The notes below the pieces were generated by a model that saw nothing but the letters and a program-made list of their open reading frames with translations, made no database searches and had not been told where the DNA came from. A program made the translations under genes and the position numbers. Below, in pieces: positions 1-7,062 of a stretch of 15,832 bases of DNA. Within the stretch, counting starts at the first letter, position 1. Each line of letters starts with the position of its first letter. Origin of the DNA: Dehalococcoidia bacterium (GTDB taxonomy: Bacteria; Chloroflexota; Dehalococcoidia; UBA3495); NCBI GenBank assembly GCA_002730485.1, contig PCAH01000149.1, positions 1 through 15,832 on the forward strand, read 5' to 3'.

Positions 1-3
1 CAT

Positions 4-94
4 TAAGACAGAGGGCAAGTTCTTCCAAATGAGCCGCTAGGCACCAACACAAGAGTAAGACAGAAGACAAGATCTTCCAGATGACCCGCTAGCC
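4..94. repeat. Imperfect tandem direct repeat, 2 x 39 nt, offset 52 nt
   Basis: Positions 4-42 and 56-94 align without gaps and match at 33 of 39 bases. Both begin TAAGACAGA, contain TTCCA and end CCGCTAG plus two bases. They lie 40-130 nt upstream of the selenoprotein start codon. The element could be a duplicated regulatory site or a small duplication at the end of an upstream gene cut off by the window edge; the sequence does not decide. No convincing -10/-35 pair was found in 1-135. Confidence 0.6.
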
Positions 95-135
95 GCCTCA
101 TATCAGACAGTACGAACTTAACCTGGAGGCCATAC

Positions 136-678
136 ATGGCACAGGCAACCGGCATGATAGAGATATTAGACCCCACCGCCGAGGATGTACCCGAGGAGTT
201 GGGTCTCAGCGACACCCTGCCCGATATCAAGGGCAAGGTTGTTGGGCTACTTGAAAACCGCAAGTACCACGCCGACGCTTTCTTGGGTGAACTAAAAGAA
301 GTTCTGCTCAAGGAATACGGCGCTGCTAAGGTAGTGTACGCGACCAAATTCACCTACAGCGCTCCCTGCGCTGAAGACACCATCGACTCTCTCTCCGAGG
401 AATGTGACGTGGTGATCCACGCCATCGCCGATTGAGGATCCTGCACAGCGTGGGGTCTCCACGACACGGTGATGACAGAGTCCAAGGGTGTACCGTCCGT
501 TAGCGTAATTACCAGCACCTTCACCAGGGCCGCCCACGCCAGGGCCACAGCTCTGGGAATGCCCGGAGCTCGCATCGTGGTGCTGCCCAGTCCGCTGGCC
601 CCACGCACTGTGCCTGAGGTCCAACAGATGGCCCACGAATACGCCCCGGAGATCGTAGGTCTACTAACCGGAAAATAA
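136..678 (+). CDS. UGSC-motif selenoprotein (TGA at 433-435 read as selenocysteine)
   Basis: The start is ATG 136 with a TGGAGG ribosome site at 124-129 (6-nt spacing). The frame runs 99 codons to TGA, continues open for 80 more codons and ends at TAA 676-678, giving 180 residues. Around the TGA the protein reads HAIAD-U-GSCTAWG, the U-G-S-C motif that names a family of environmental selenoproteins; some relatives carry Cys at that position. Sec100 and Cys103 form a UxxC redox pair. The part before the TGA ends in a hydrophobic beta strand (DVVIHAIAD), as expected before a redox motif in an alpha/beta fold. The C-terminal part contains GVPSVSVITSTF and GMPGARIVVLPSPLAP. There is no signal peptide, so it is probably cytosolic. 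A thiol/selenol oxidoreductase role is inferred; the substrate is unknown. Without recoding the gene would look like two truncated ORFs. The alternative, a gene broken by a Cys-to-TGA mutation, is less likely given the hairpin just downstream. Confidence 0.88.
433..475 (+). promoter_or_regulatory. Bacterial SECIS-like hairpin directing Sec insertion
   Basis: Immediately after the TGA (433-435) the mRNA can form a hairpin with a perfect 5-bp upper stem, CGTGG (449-453) with CCACG (459-463), capped by the loop GGTCT (454-458). CAC 444-446 and GTG 469-471 may extend it beyond an internal loop. From what I know of the E. coli fdhF SECIS, the GGUCU apical sequence also begins 18 nt after the UGA, so spacing and loop match the SelB-binding element closely. 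The bulged U of fdhF is not evident here. The hairpin lies in coding sequence, as usual for bacterial SECIS. Confidence 0.7.
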
Positions 679-698
679 GTCTTATAAAAGACAATCCC

Positions 699-735
699 CC
701 CTCCCTCACGCATGGGGGAGGGCTAGGGTGGGGGC
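699..735. repeat. REP-like GC-rich hairpin with G-rich flank
   Basis: CCCTCCCTC (699-707) pairs with GGGGGAGGG (714-722) over nine positions including one T-G wobble, leaving a 6-nt loop. It is followed by GGGTGGGGG after a short CTA spacer. No T-run follows, so it is not itself an intrinsic terminator. Stems of this pattern with a trailing G-rich arm are common intergenic repeats in many bacteria. It sits between the selenoprotein stop and its terminator. Confidence 0.5.
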
Positions 736-772
736 ACTCATCCCACCGTAAACCATCCGAGATTAGACAACC

Positions 773-797
773 AAAAGGGCCATCACGGCCCTTTTTT
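773..797 (+). terminator. Rho-independent terminator after the UGSC gene
   Basis: GGGCC (777-781) pairs with GGCCC (787-791) around a 5-nt loop. AAAA before the stem can pair with the start of a six-T run (792-797). This should end transcription of the selenoprotein gene and separates it from the 877 gene. Confidence 0.85.
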
Positions 798-812
798 AAT
801 GGCCAACGAATA

Positions 813-841
813 TTGACTCCTCAGCCGTTCAGCCCGAAAAT
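813..841 (+). promoter_or_regulatory. Candidate sigma70-type promoter for the 355-aa gene
   Basis: TTGACT (813-818, 5 of 6 to consensus) and GAAAAT (836-841, 4 of 6) are separated by 17 bp. They lie between the terminator at 773-797 and the GTG start at 877, so the downstream gene has a plausible promoter of its own. Confidence 0.4.
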
Positions 842-876
842 CACTGCCTAATCATTCACTTAAGAGGTCAATCATC

Positions 877-1944
877 GTGAGTTCCGTCTCCCTAAAGGCC
901 CGACGCATCGACGTTCCCGACTCGTTTCAGGCCATCCAGGATTATTGCTGGGAACAGGGCTGGACGGACGGCCTACCGGTGGTGCCTCCCACTGAACCAT
1001 TGGTCAGGGAGATGCTAGCAGGCTACGGAGGGGATCCGTCGTTCTCCTTAGGAATCATGCAGCCAAGGAACGCTCAGGCAACCCTGGAAAAACTGGCCAT
1101 CAATGCCGTGATGGCTGGCTGCAAGCCCGAGTATTTCCAGGTGGTCGTAGCGGCGGTTAAAGCATCTTTGGACAAGGATTTCAATCTCGGAGGCAACGCG
1201 GCCACAACTGGCGGCGCTGCTCAGGTCATGATCATCAACGGCCCCATAGCAGCCGAGCTGGACATCAACGGCGATGCTGCCTGTTTTGGGCCTGGATCAC
1301 GCTCCAACGCGGCCATCGGCCGGGCATTGCGATTGGTTATCCGAAACGTCGGTGGTCTGATCCCAGGGGAGATGGACAAAGCCACCCTGGCCACCCCAGG
1401 CCGGTACAGCTTCTGCTTCTCAGAGAATGAAGCCCGCAGCCCGTGGGAACCAAGGAACATAGAGGTTGGCTATGCCGAAGGATCCAGCACCGTCACCTTG
1501 ATGGCCGTCAGAGGCGTTTACACCCTCATGGAAACGACGGTTTCCTCCGGTATTGAGGTCTTGCAGACGATTGTCGGCAACATGCAAGCGGTCGGCATCT
1601 CCAACTACTACCAGATCGGCACGGGAGCCCAGATCGCAGTGGTGCTTTGTCCGGAACACGCCGAGGAGGTAGCCGCAGCCGGCCTATCAAAGTCCGACGT
1701 TCAAGAATTTATCTACCAGAACGCCCGCATGCCCATAAGCAAGCTGGTGGGGCGGGCACACTACGGAAACCGCAACTGGCCTAGCTGGATCGACGAGAAC
1801 AACCCAGAGACCCTGGTGCCGATAGTACGCTCTTCGGAAGACCTGATGGTCTTGGTGGCTGGCGGTGATGGCCGCCACTCCGCTTGGCTGGCGGGTTGGG
1901 GAGTAACCAGAATGGCGTCGGAAGAAATCATCAAACAAGCCTAG
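877..1944 (+). CDS. Conserved protein of unknown function, putative partner of the UGSC selenoprotein
   Basis: This 355-residue protein starts at GTG 877, with AAGAGGT 7-8 nt upstream. I do not recognise a named enzyme. Conserved-looking blocks are WTDGLPVVPPTEPLV (29-43), AINAVMAGCKPEYF (74-87), a Gly/Thr-rich stretch near GGNAATTGGAAQ (105-116), INGPIAAELDING (120-132), SNAAIGRALRL (143-153), SPWEPRNIEVGYAEGSSTVT (188-207) and GGDGRHSAWLAGWG (329-342). There is no signal peptide or membrane helix, and its five cysteines (24, 82, 136, 180, 258) are scattered. From memory, proteins with the WTDGLPVVPPT and GDGRHSAWLAGWG blocks occur beside UGSC proteins in Chloroflexota and Actinobacteria as uncharacterised proteins. 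Co-orientation and proximity suggest a shared pathway, but the terminator between them argues for separate transcripts. Coding status is very likely; function is unknown. Confidence 0.85.
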   Translation: MSSVSLKARRIDVPDSFQAIQDYCWEQGWTDGLPVVPPTEPLVREMLAGYGGDPSFSLGIMQPRNAQATLEKLAINAVMAGCKPEYFQVVVAAVKASLDKDFNLGGNAATTGGAAQVMIINGPIAAELDINGDAACFGPGSRSNAAIGRALRLVIRNVGGLIPGEMDKATLATPGRYSFCFSENEARSPWEPRNIEVGYAEGSSTVTLMAVRGVYTLMETTVSSGIEVLQTIVGNMQAVGISNYYQIGTGAQIAVVLCPEHAEEVAAAGLSKSDVQEFIYQNARMPISKLVGRAHYGNRNWPSWIDENNPETLVPIVRSSEDLMVLVAGGDGRHSAWLAGWGVTRMASEEIIKQA

Positions 1945-2483
1945 GCCAAATCCGCATCCCGTCATCAAGCCGCCGATCCGATATCTGTTGCCAGAGGATT
2001 CTCTCTTTGGTATCCCAGGCCATATTTCCTCTGGATATGTGCCTGTACGCCATTGGCGTGACAACTTCGGCTTGACCCTATTTCCTCCTTAACCGTAAAT
2101 TTACTTACGGAATATTTTCCAGGCATGCGCCTCACCACAGAGGTTTTCGGAATCAATTAGGAACCTCACGCATCTTATTCGATTCAGAGCAAGACCACGG
2201 CGGGTTCGAATCACTGACGATCATAAGGCCGAATTTTCAAGGCTTCAACAGCCCAATCCGTAAGTCCAACAGAGATTCCCATACGTATGGATAACTACAG
2301 GTGCTCATTTCAACTTCCAGAACAGCTAAAAAGCGGCCTGTATAACGGAATTAGCAAAAAAACTGCCAATCTCATTATGTATCACGGTTATCTAACAGAA
2401 CCAATACAACAATGATACAAACCACATTGACGAAATCGAGCATCAACTGCTAAAATAGCGCTATCAACCCGAGGTAAGGAATC
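1945..2483. other. Gene-poor interval, 539 bp
   Basis: No supported gene on either strand. It is more AT-rich than its flanks. Small structures are an inverted pair CCAGAGGA (1991-1998) / TCCTCTGG (2027-2034), a CCGTAA...TTACGG pair near 2092-2109 and a perfect 12-bp palindrome CCATACGTATGG (2279-2290). None has a T-run or known function. The promoter of the 2484 gene occupies the right end. Confidence 0.6.
2427..2456 (+). promoter_or_regulatory. Candidate sigma70-type promoter for the zinc-knuckle protein gene
   Basis: TTGACG (2427-2432, 5 of 6) and TAAAAT (2451-2456, 5 of 6) are separated by 18 bp. Transcription would begin near 2463, leaving a short leader before the GAGG site at 2471-2474 and the ATG at 2484. 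Confidence 0.6.
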
Positions 2484-2840
2484 ATGGCACAACGCACTAC
2501 AATCGCACCTGAAACTACAGAAGAAACCGGCGAAAAAGCCGTCACAGAATCAACAGTTGAAACCAACGGTGAACCCGCCGTTTCTACCTGTCGGCATCAC
2601 TGGGTCATCCAGCCAGCCGACGGTCCAGTAAGCAATGGCTCTTGCCAGGTTTGCGGGGAGACCCGCGAATTCAAGAACTATGTCGAGTCTGCCACCTGGG
2701 GCGACAGCCGAATCACCAACAAGGCGGCCTCCGCCTCCACGGAAGAGTCAACCTCTGACGACGAAGACGTGAGCGGCCAGCAGATGGAACAGACGCAGAC
2801 GAAGAGGGAGAGGAGTAACACACCCTTCACCCGCTATTAA
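2484..2840 (+). CDS. Small CxHH/CxxC zinc-knuckle-like hypothetical protein
   Basis: This 118-residue protein starts at ATG 2484 behind GAGGTAAGGA (2471-2480). Residues 1-33 and about 80-118 are hydrophilic, rich in Thr, Glu, Ser, Asp and Gln, and probably disordered. The centre (about 35-68) carries CRHHW (Cys36, His38/His39) and CQVCGE (Cys54, Cys57), then REFKNYVE, which looks like a single compact zinc-binding ribbon. Similar CxHxW...GP.S.G.C..CG..R.F.N cores are, as I recall, found in small Chloroflexota proteins of unknown role. It is monocistronic, with its own promoter and a strong terminator-like hairpin. A regulatory or nucleic-acid-binding role is possible, but nothing here proves it. 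Confidence 0.8.
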   Translation: MAQRTTIAPETTEETGEKAVTESTVETNGEPAVSTCRHHWVIQPADGPVSNGSCQVCGETREFKNYVESATWGDSRITNKAASASTEESTSDDEDVSGQQMEQTQTKRERSNTPFTRY

Positions 2841-2869
2841 GCCACGCTGACATCAATTCGCGACCAATG

Positions 2870-2929
2870 ATTGGCCGGTCAATCTTCACCGAAATTCGGT
2901 GGTTAGATTACCGGCCAATGGTTTGTTTT
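2870..2929 (+). terminator. Long hairpin terminator after the zinc-knuckle gene
   Basis: ATTGGCCGGT (2870-2879) pairs perfectly with ACCGGCCAAT (2910-2919). Inside it AATCT pairs with AGATT, and CACCGA pairs with TCGGTG around a tiny loop, with small bulges between. GTTTGTTTT (2921-2929) follows as an interrupted T-rich tail. It lies 29 bp after the stop codon, consistent with termination. Confidence 0.65.
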
Positions 2930-3022
2930 GGACCAATCCCACCCTGCGCCACTAAGGTTTCTCAAGTCCTGGCAAGCGCGTAGCTCCAAAACGCTGAACC
3001 ACAATCACAAAATGCACTATCT

Positions 3023-3059
3023 AAACCCTTGTCCCCGCGGGGCAACCAGGGTTTATAAT
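3023..3059 (+). promoter_or_regulatory. Candidate dnaE promoter with nested palindromes
   Basis: A perfect TATAAT lies at 3054-3059. The best -35, TTGTCC (3029-3034), stands 19 bp away, longer than optimal. The spacer is filled by the palindrome CCCCGCGGGG (3033-3042), itself enclosed by AAACCCT (3023-3029) and AGGGTTT (3048-3054). The outer arm touches the -10 box, which suggests an operator or a structured leader; no regulator is identified. Confidence 0.45.
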
Positions 3060-3165
3060 AGCCACTGCCAGGGAGTTGGGGTATTCATCCTTTGGGAAAT
3101 CCCGCCGCTTCGTGGCATTATGCGGACCGCACGGCCGCATTTTGTGGGGAGGCAGACGGGGTTAA

Positions 3166-6100
3166 GTGTTCACGCACCTTCACGTTCACACCGAGTACAG
3201 CATGTTGGACGGCATCAGCCGGATACCCAACCTGGTGGCACGTACCAAAGAGTTGGGGATGGAATCCCTGGCCATCACCGACCATGGCACATTCTACGGC
3301 GTCGTGGATTTCTACTCGGCCTGCAAAGAAGTTGGCATCAAGCCAATCATCGGCTGTGAAGTCTACGTAGCCCGCGACAGCCGGTTCGATAAAGGCCCAT
3401 CCGAACGCAGCCCCAACCATCTGGTATTGCTTGCCCGGGACAACACCGGCTACCGCAACCTGATGCGGTTGGTCACCAAAGCCCATGTTGACGGATTCCA
3501 CTACTGGCCTCGCATCGACAAAGGCCTTCTAGAAGAATACGGCCAAGGACTGGCCGTGTTATCTGCTTGCCCCTCGGCAGAGGTTCCACGCTTGCTCGCC
3601 GACGGCAACGACGCTGAAGCAGCCAAAGCCGCAGGTTGGTACAAAGAACGGTTCGGCGACGGCTATTTCTTGGAGATCCAGCGCCACGAACACGTCCCCA
3701 ACTTGCCCAAGATCAACGAGGGTTTGGTCACCCTGGGCAAGAAGATGGACCTTCCGCTGATCGTCACCAACGACGCGCATTACGTAAACAAGGTGGAGTC
3801 TCCCCTCCAAGACATCTATATCTGCATCCAGACCAGCACCACCATCAATGATGAAAAACGCCTCCGCATGGAGGATGATTCCTACTACATCAAGAGTCCG
3901 GCCGAGATGGCCCAGCTCTTCCCCGATTTTCAAACGGGGTTGGAAAACACTCAGCTGGTTTCCGACATGTGCAACGTGGAATTGGATTTTGGCCAGAGTC
4001 ATCTGCCCAAGTACAACACTCCCAACGACATGGATGCCGACGAGTACCTGGCCCAGTTATGCGAAGAGGGATTCAGACGCCTGTATCCCCATCCAACAGC
4101 TGAAGCCATCGAGAGACTCAAATACGAGCTGGACGTCATCCGCTACACCCAGTTCGCCAACTACTTCCTCGTCGTCTGGGACATCATCGACTTTGTCAGG
4201 AAGAACAACATCGTCTACGGTGTGCGGGGAAGCGCCGCCGCCAGTGTGGCCCTATATTGCCTTGGCATCACCGAGGTTGAACCCCTGGAGTACCGGCTGG
4301 TCTTTGAACGTTTCCTGAACCTGGAACGTAAAGAGATGCCGGATATCGACCTGGACTTCCAGGACGACCGCCGGGACGAAGTCCTCCACTATGTGATCGA
4401 CCGCTACGGCAACGACAAGGTGGCCCAGATAATCACCTTTGGGACCATGGGTGCCAAGGCGGCTCTCCGTGACGTGGGCCGCGCCCTTGGCATGGGCTAC
4501 GGGGATGTGGACAGAATCGCAAAGATGGTGCCTCTCAAGGCCCGAACCCTGGACGACGCCCTGCGGGTGAGTCCCGAGTTGAAGGCGGCCTACGATCAAG
4601 AACCCGCAGTGAATAAACTGGTGAACAATGCCCAAGGACTGGAGGGCATAGTCCATCACGTGAGTACCCACGCCGCCGGTGTATTGATTGCAGATGAACC
4701 GTTGACCGAAACCGTGCCACTGCAGAGACCGGCCAAGGGCGACGAGAATAGCCCGGTATTGATGACCCAGTACTCCATGGAACCGGTTGCCCACCTGGGC
4801 CTGTTAAAGATGGACTTCCTGGGGCTGACCAACCTCACGATTCTAGACCGGGCCGTGAAACTGGTCAAAGAAAGCAAGGGCGTGGATATCGACCTGCAAA
4901 CCCTGGCCCTTGATGACGAATCAACCTACGAACTTCTGTCGTCTGGCGATACCAACGACCTGTTCCAACTTGAAAGCGCTGGCATGCAGAGGTACATCAA
5001 AGCCCTGAAGCCTTCCAACCTGGGCGACATCGCGGCGATGATCGCGCTCTACCGTCCAGGCCCCATGGAAAACATCGAGACTTTTATCGATGCCAAACAT
5101 GGCCGTAAACCAATGGTGTTCCCGCATCCAAGCCTAGAAGAGTTGCTGAAAGAGACCTACGGTGTAATCGTCTACCAGGATCAGGTGCTCTTAATCCTGC
5201 AACAATTCGCCGGTTACTCATTGGGCGCTGCTGACATCGTCCGAAAGGCCATGGGTAAGAAGATAGCGTCTCTAATGGCTGAAGAACGAGTGAACTTCGT
5301 TTCCGGAGCGGTAGCAAAGGGTTACGACGAGGGTGTTTCCGGTGAAATATTTGACCTAATCGAGCCCTTCGCCGGATATGCGTTCAACAAGGCTCACAGC
5401 GTTAGTTACGGTCTGATTTCATATTGGACAGCCTATTTCAAGAATCATTACCCAGTTGAATATATGGCTGCTGTGCTCAACTCACGGCTGGACAACCCTG
5501 AGAAGACCCTGGCGTCCATGAATGAGTGCTTCCGCCTTAAGATTCCCATCCTGCTGCCAAATATCAACCGATCAGAAGAATACTTCTGCATCGATCATGA
5601 AACCGGAGATCAACGGTCAGACGGGCCAGAGGAAGACGTCCTCAGCGGCCCGGGCCTGCGCATCGGTCTAGCGGCCATCAAATCGGTGGGCGAGGGCGCG
5701 GTGCGGCCTTTGGTGGCCGACCGCAAAGAGAGCGGGCCGTATAAATCCATCGACGATTTTAGCCGTCGTGCCGGAGCCACTGGCCTGAACCGCCGCACGC
5801 TGGAAAGCCTGGCGAAAGCCGGAGCGTTTGACACCCTAGCTTCAAGGGGAGCGGTGATGCAGGCCCTGGACCAGATCGCCGCCACTGCCCAGCGTGAGGC
5901 GCGCACCCGTGATTCGGGCCAGAGCAGCATGTTCGACGGAAACGAAGCCGTCTCAGAAACCGCCGGCATAAGCGGGATAATCCTAGACGCTCCGGATGTC
6001 TCCGACCAGGAAAAAGCCGCCTGGGAAAGGGAATTGCTGGGCATGACACTCTCCCACAACCCACTGATTGCCCTGGCAGCCATGAACATTGACGGTGTAT

Positions 6101-7062
6101 TCACGTCCCTGGACCAGATGACAGAAGAGCCTTCCGGTCAGCCGATCAATGTACTAGGCTTCATCTCCGCCATAATCGAGCGCAGTACCAGGGAAGGGAA
6201 ACGCTTCTTCATCGTGAACCTGGAAGTCATGGGTGGAATCCTAGAGGTGATGGTCTGGCCGGACACGCTGCTCCGCACCGCAGAAGTATGGCAGGACGGC
6301 CGGTTGGTCATGATCACCGGAAGACTACGGACCAGGGCGGACCAAACCTCTCTTTCCTGCGATAGCGCGATCGAATTTGACCCTGAGAATCCCTTCATGC
6401 CGCCTCCGGCGCCAACCAACCCGCGCAACGGTTATAGCGGGAACGGAAATGGCAATGGAAACGGCAACGGATATGCCAAAAAGAACAACGGAAATGGCAA
6501 CGGCGATGGAAAGAAAGCGGCGGATAACAACATCAGCGAAAAGAAGGCGCAAATGACCTCAAGTTACAACATGCCAGCGGAACCCCAAAAGGTGGTCCGC
6601 CTGGCGGTGACCGAATCTGAAGACCCCAGCCATGATGCCCATCTACTGAGAGAAGTCATCGGCGTCTTGTTGGAATTTCCTGGTCGGGACCGAGTCAACC
6701 TGGATATACGCACCGGAGAACGACTGGTTCGCATGGACCTGCCCGTGGTCAGCACCAGTTATTGCGAGGATCTGCATAGCCGATTGGAAGAGTTGCTGGG
6801 ACCGGATACTGTAGCGGTTCATCAAGAGCTTGGGCTGGGCATGGATCCTCCGGAAGAAGCTCCCGTCATCACCATGCCTTTGGAATCCGCGCCGCAATCA
6901 GCCAGTGAGCCTGCGCCGGAGCCGCCGCCAGTAGCGGAAACTCCACCAGTGGCCGAAACTGCGCCTGCAGAAGTGGAAGAACCCCAGGTTTCGGTTTCAG
7001 TCGTAGCTGAGATGCCTGCAGCCGTTGGTGCCGAGGCAGCTGGAGACGAGCCACCTTTCTAA
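3166..7062 (+). CDS. dnaE: DNA polymerase III alpha subunit
   Basis: Replicative DNA polymerase catalytic subunit, 1298 residues against roughly 1160 for E. coli DnaE. The GTG at 3166 directly follows an in-frame TAA (3163-3165), so no longer start exists; GGGGAGG at 3146-3152 is a rather distant ribosome site. The N-terminal PHP domain has HLHVHTEYSMLDG (4-16), ITDHG (37-41), IIGCEVYVA and TNDAHY (201-206). The palm carries PDIDLDF (392-398) and MDFLGL with Asp550, matching the third catalytic aspartate of E. coli. RPGPMENIETFI starts near 630 and GYAFNKAHSVSYG follows in the fingers. A helix-hairpin-helix (GLAAIKSVGEGAV) lies near 835. QSSMF (919-923) matches the beta-clamp-binding QADMF of E. 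coli. An OB fold spans about 993-1075. A Gly/Asn linker (about 1089-1115), a small alpha/beta region (about 1143-1225) and a Pro/Glu/Val-rich tail complete it. It appears monocistronic. Confidence 0.97.
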   Translation: MFTHLHVHTEYSMLDGISRIPNLVARTKELGMESLAITDHGTFYGVVDFYSACKEVGIKPIIGCEVYVARDSRFDKGPSERSPNHLVLLARDNTGYRNLMRLVTKAHVDGFHYWPRIDKGLLEEYGQGLAVLSACPSAEVPRLLADGNDAEAAKAAGWYKERFGDGYFLEIQRHEHVPNLPKINEGLVTLGKKMDLPLIVTNDAHYVNKVESPLQDIYICIQTSTTINDEKRLRMEDDSYYIKSPAEMAQLFPDFQTGLENTQLVSDMCNVELDFGQSHLPKYNTPNDMDADEYLAQLCEEGFRRLYPHPTAEAIERLKYELDVIRYTQFANYFLVVWDIIDFVRKNNIVYGVRGSAAASVALYCLGITEVEPLEYRLVFERFLNLERKEMPDIDLDFQDDRRDEVLHYVIDRYGNDKVAQIITFGTMGAKAALRDVGRALGMGYGDVDRIAKMVPLKARTLDDALRVSPELKAAYDQEPAVNKLVNNAQGLEGIVHHVSTHAAGVLIADEPLTETVPLQRPAKGDENSPVLMTQYSMEPVAHLGLLKMDFLGLTNLTILDRAVKLVKESKGVDIDLQTLALDDESTYELLSSGDTNDLFQLESAGMQRYIKALKPSNLGDIAAMIALYRPGPMENIETFIDAKHGRKPMVFPHPSLEELLKETYGVIVYQDQVLLILQQFAGYSLGAADIVRKAMGKKIASLMAEERVNFVSGAVAKGYDEGVSGEIFDLIEPFAGYAFNKAHSVSYGLISYWTAYFKNHYPVEYMAAVLNSRLDNPEKTLASMNECFRLKIPILLPNINRSEEYFCIDHETGDQRSDGPEEDVLSGPGLRIGLAAIKSVGEGAVRPLVADRKESGPYKSIDDFSRRAGATGLNRRTLESLAKAGAFDTLASRGAVMQALDQIAATAQREARTRDSGQSSMFDGNEAVSETAGISGIILDAPDVSDQEKAAWERELLGMTLSHNPLIALAAMNIDGVFTSLDQMTEEPSGQPINVLGFISAIIERSTREGKRFFIVNLEVMGGILEVMVWPDTLLRTAEVWQDGRLVMITGRLRTRADQTSLSCDSAIEFDPENPFMPPPAPTNPRNGYSGNGNGNGNGNGYAKKNNGNGNGDGKKAADNNISEKKAQMTSSYNMPAEPQKVVRLAVTESEDPSHDAHLLREVIGVLLEFPGRDRVNLDIRTGERLVRMDLPVVSTSYCEDLHSRLEELLGPDTVAVHQELGLGMDPPEEAPVITMPLESAPQSASEPAPEPPPVAETPPVAETAPAEVEEPQVSVSVVAEMPAAVGAEAAGDEPPF
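6430..6510 (+). repeat. Gly-Asn codon repeat inside dnaE
   Basis: Alternating GGN and AAY codons encode NGNGNGNGNG and then a second shorter GNGNGDG run. The repeat separates the OB fold from the extra C-terminal region and is likely a flexible linker prone to length change. Confidence 0.8.

Noticed and set aside
469..678. Separate 69-aa protein starting at an internal ATG
   Set aside because: It is in the same frame as the 99-codon ORF and is explained as the C-terminal part of the selenoprotein; no ribosome site precedes its ATG.
354..713. Minus-strand ORFs opposite the selenoprotein gene
   Set aside because: They are mirror frames of a recognised coding sequence and show no family motif or ribosome site.
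1991..2034. CCAGAGGA/TCCTCTGG inverted pair as a terminator of the 355-aa gene
   Set aside because: The loop is 28 nt and no T-run follows.
2195..2220. tRNA T-arm-like sequence GGTTCGAATC
   Set aside because: The flanking bases do not pair into a 5-bp T stem and no anticodon or acceptor arm is present, so it is not a tRNA.
6325..6552. Minus-strand ORF across the dnaE Gly-Asn repeat
   Set aside because: Its hydrophobic look (alternating Ile, Ala and Val) is a by-product of reading the GGN/AAY repeat backwards.
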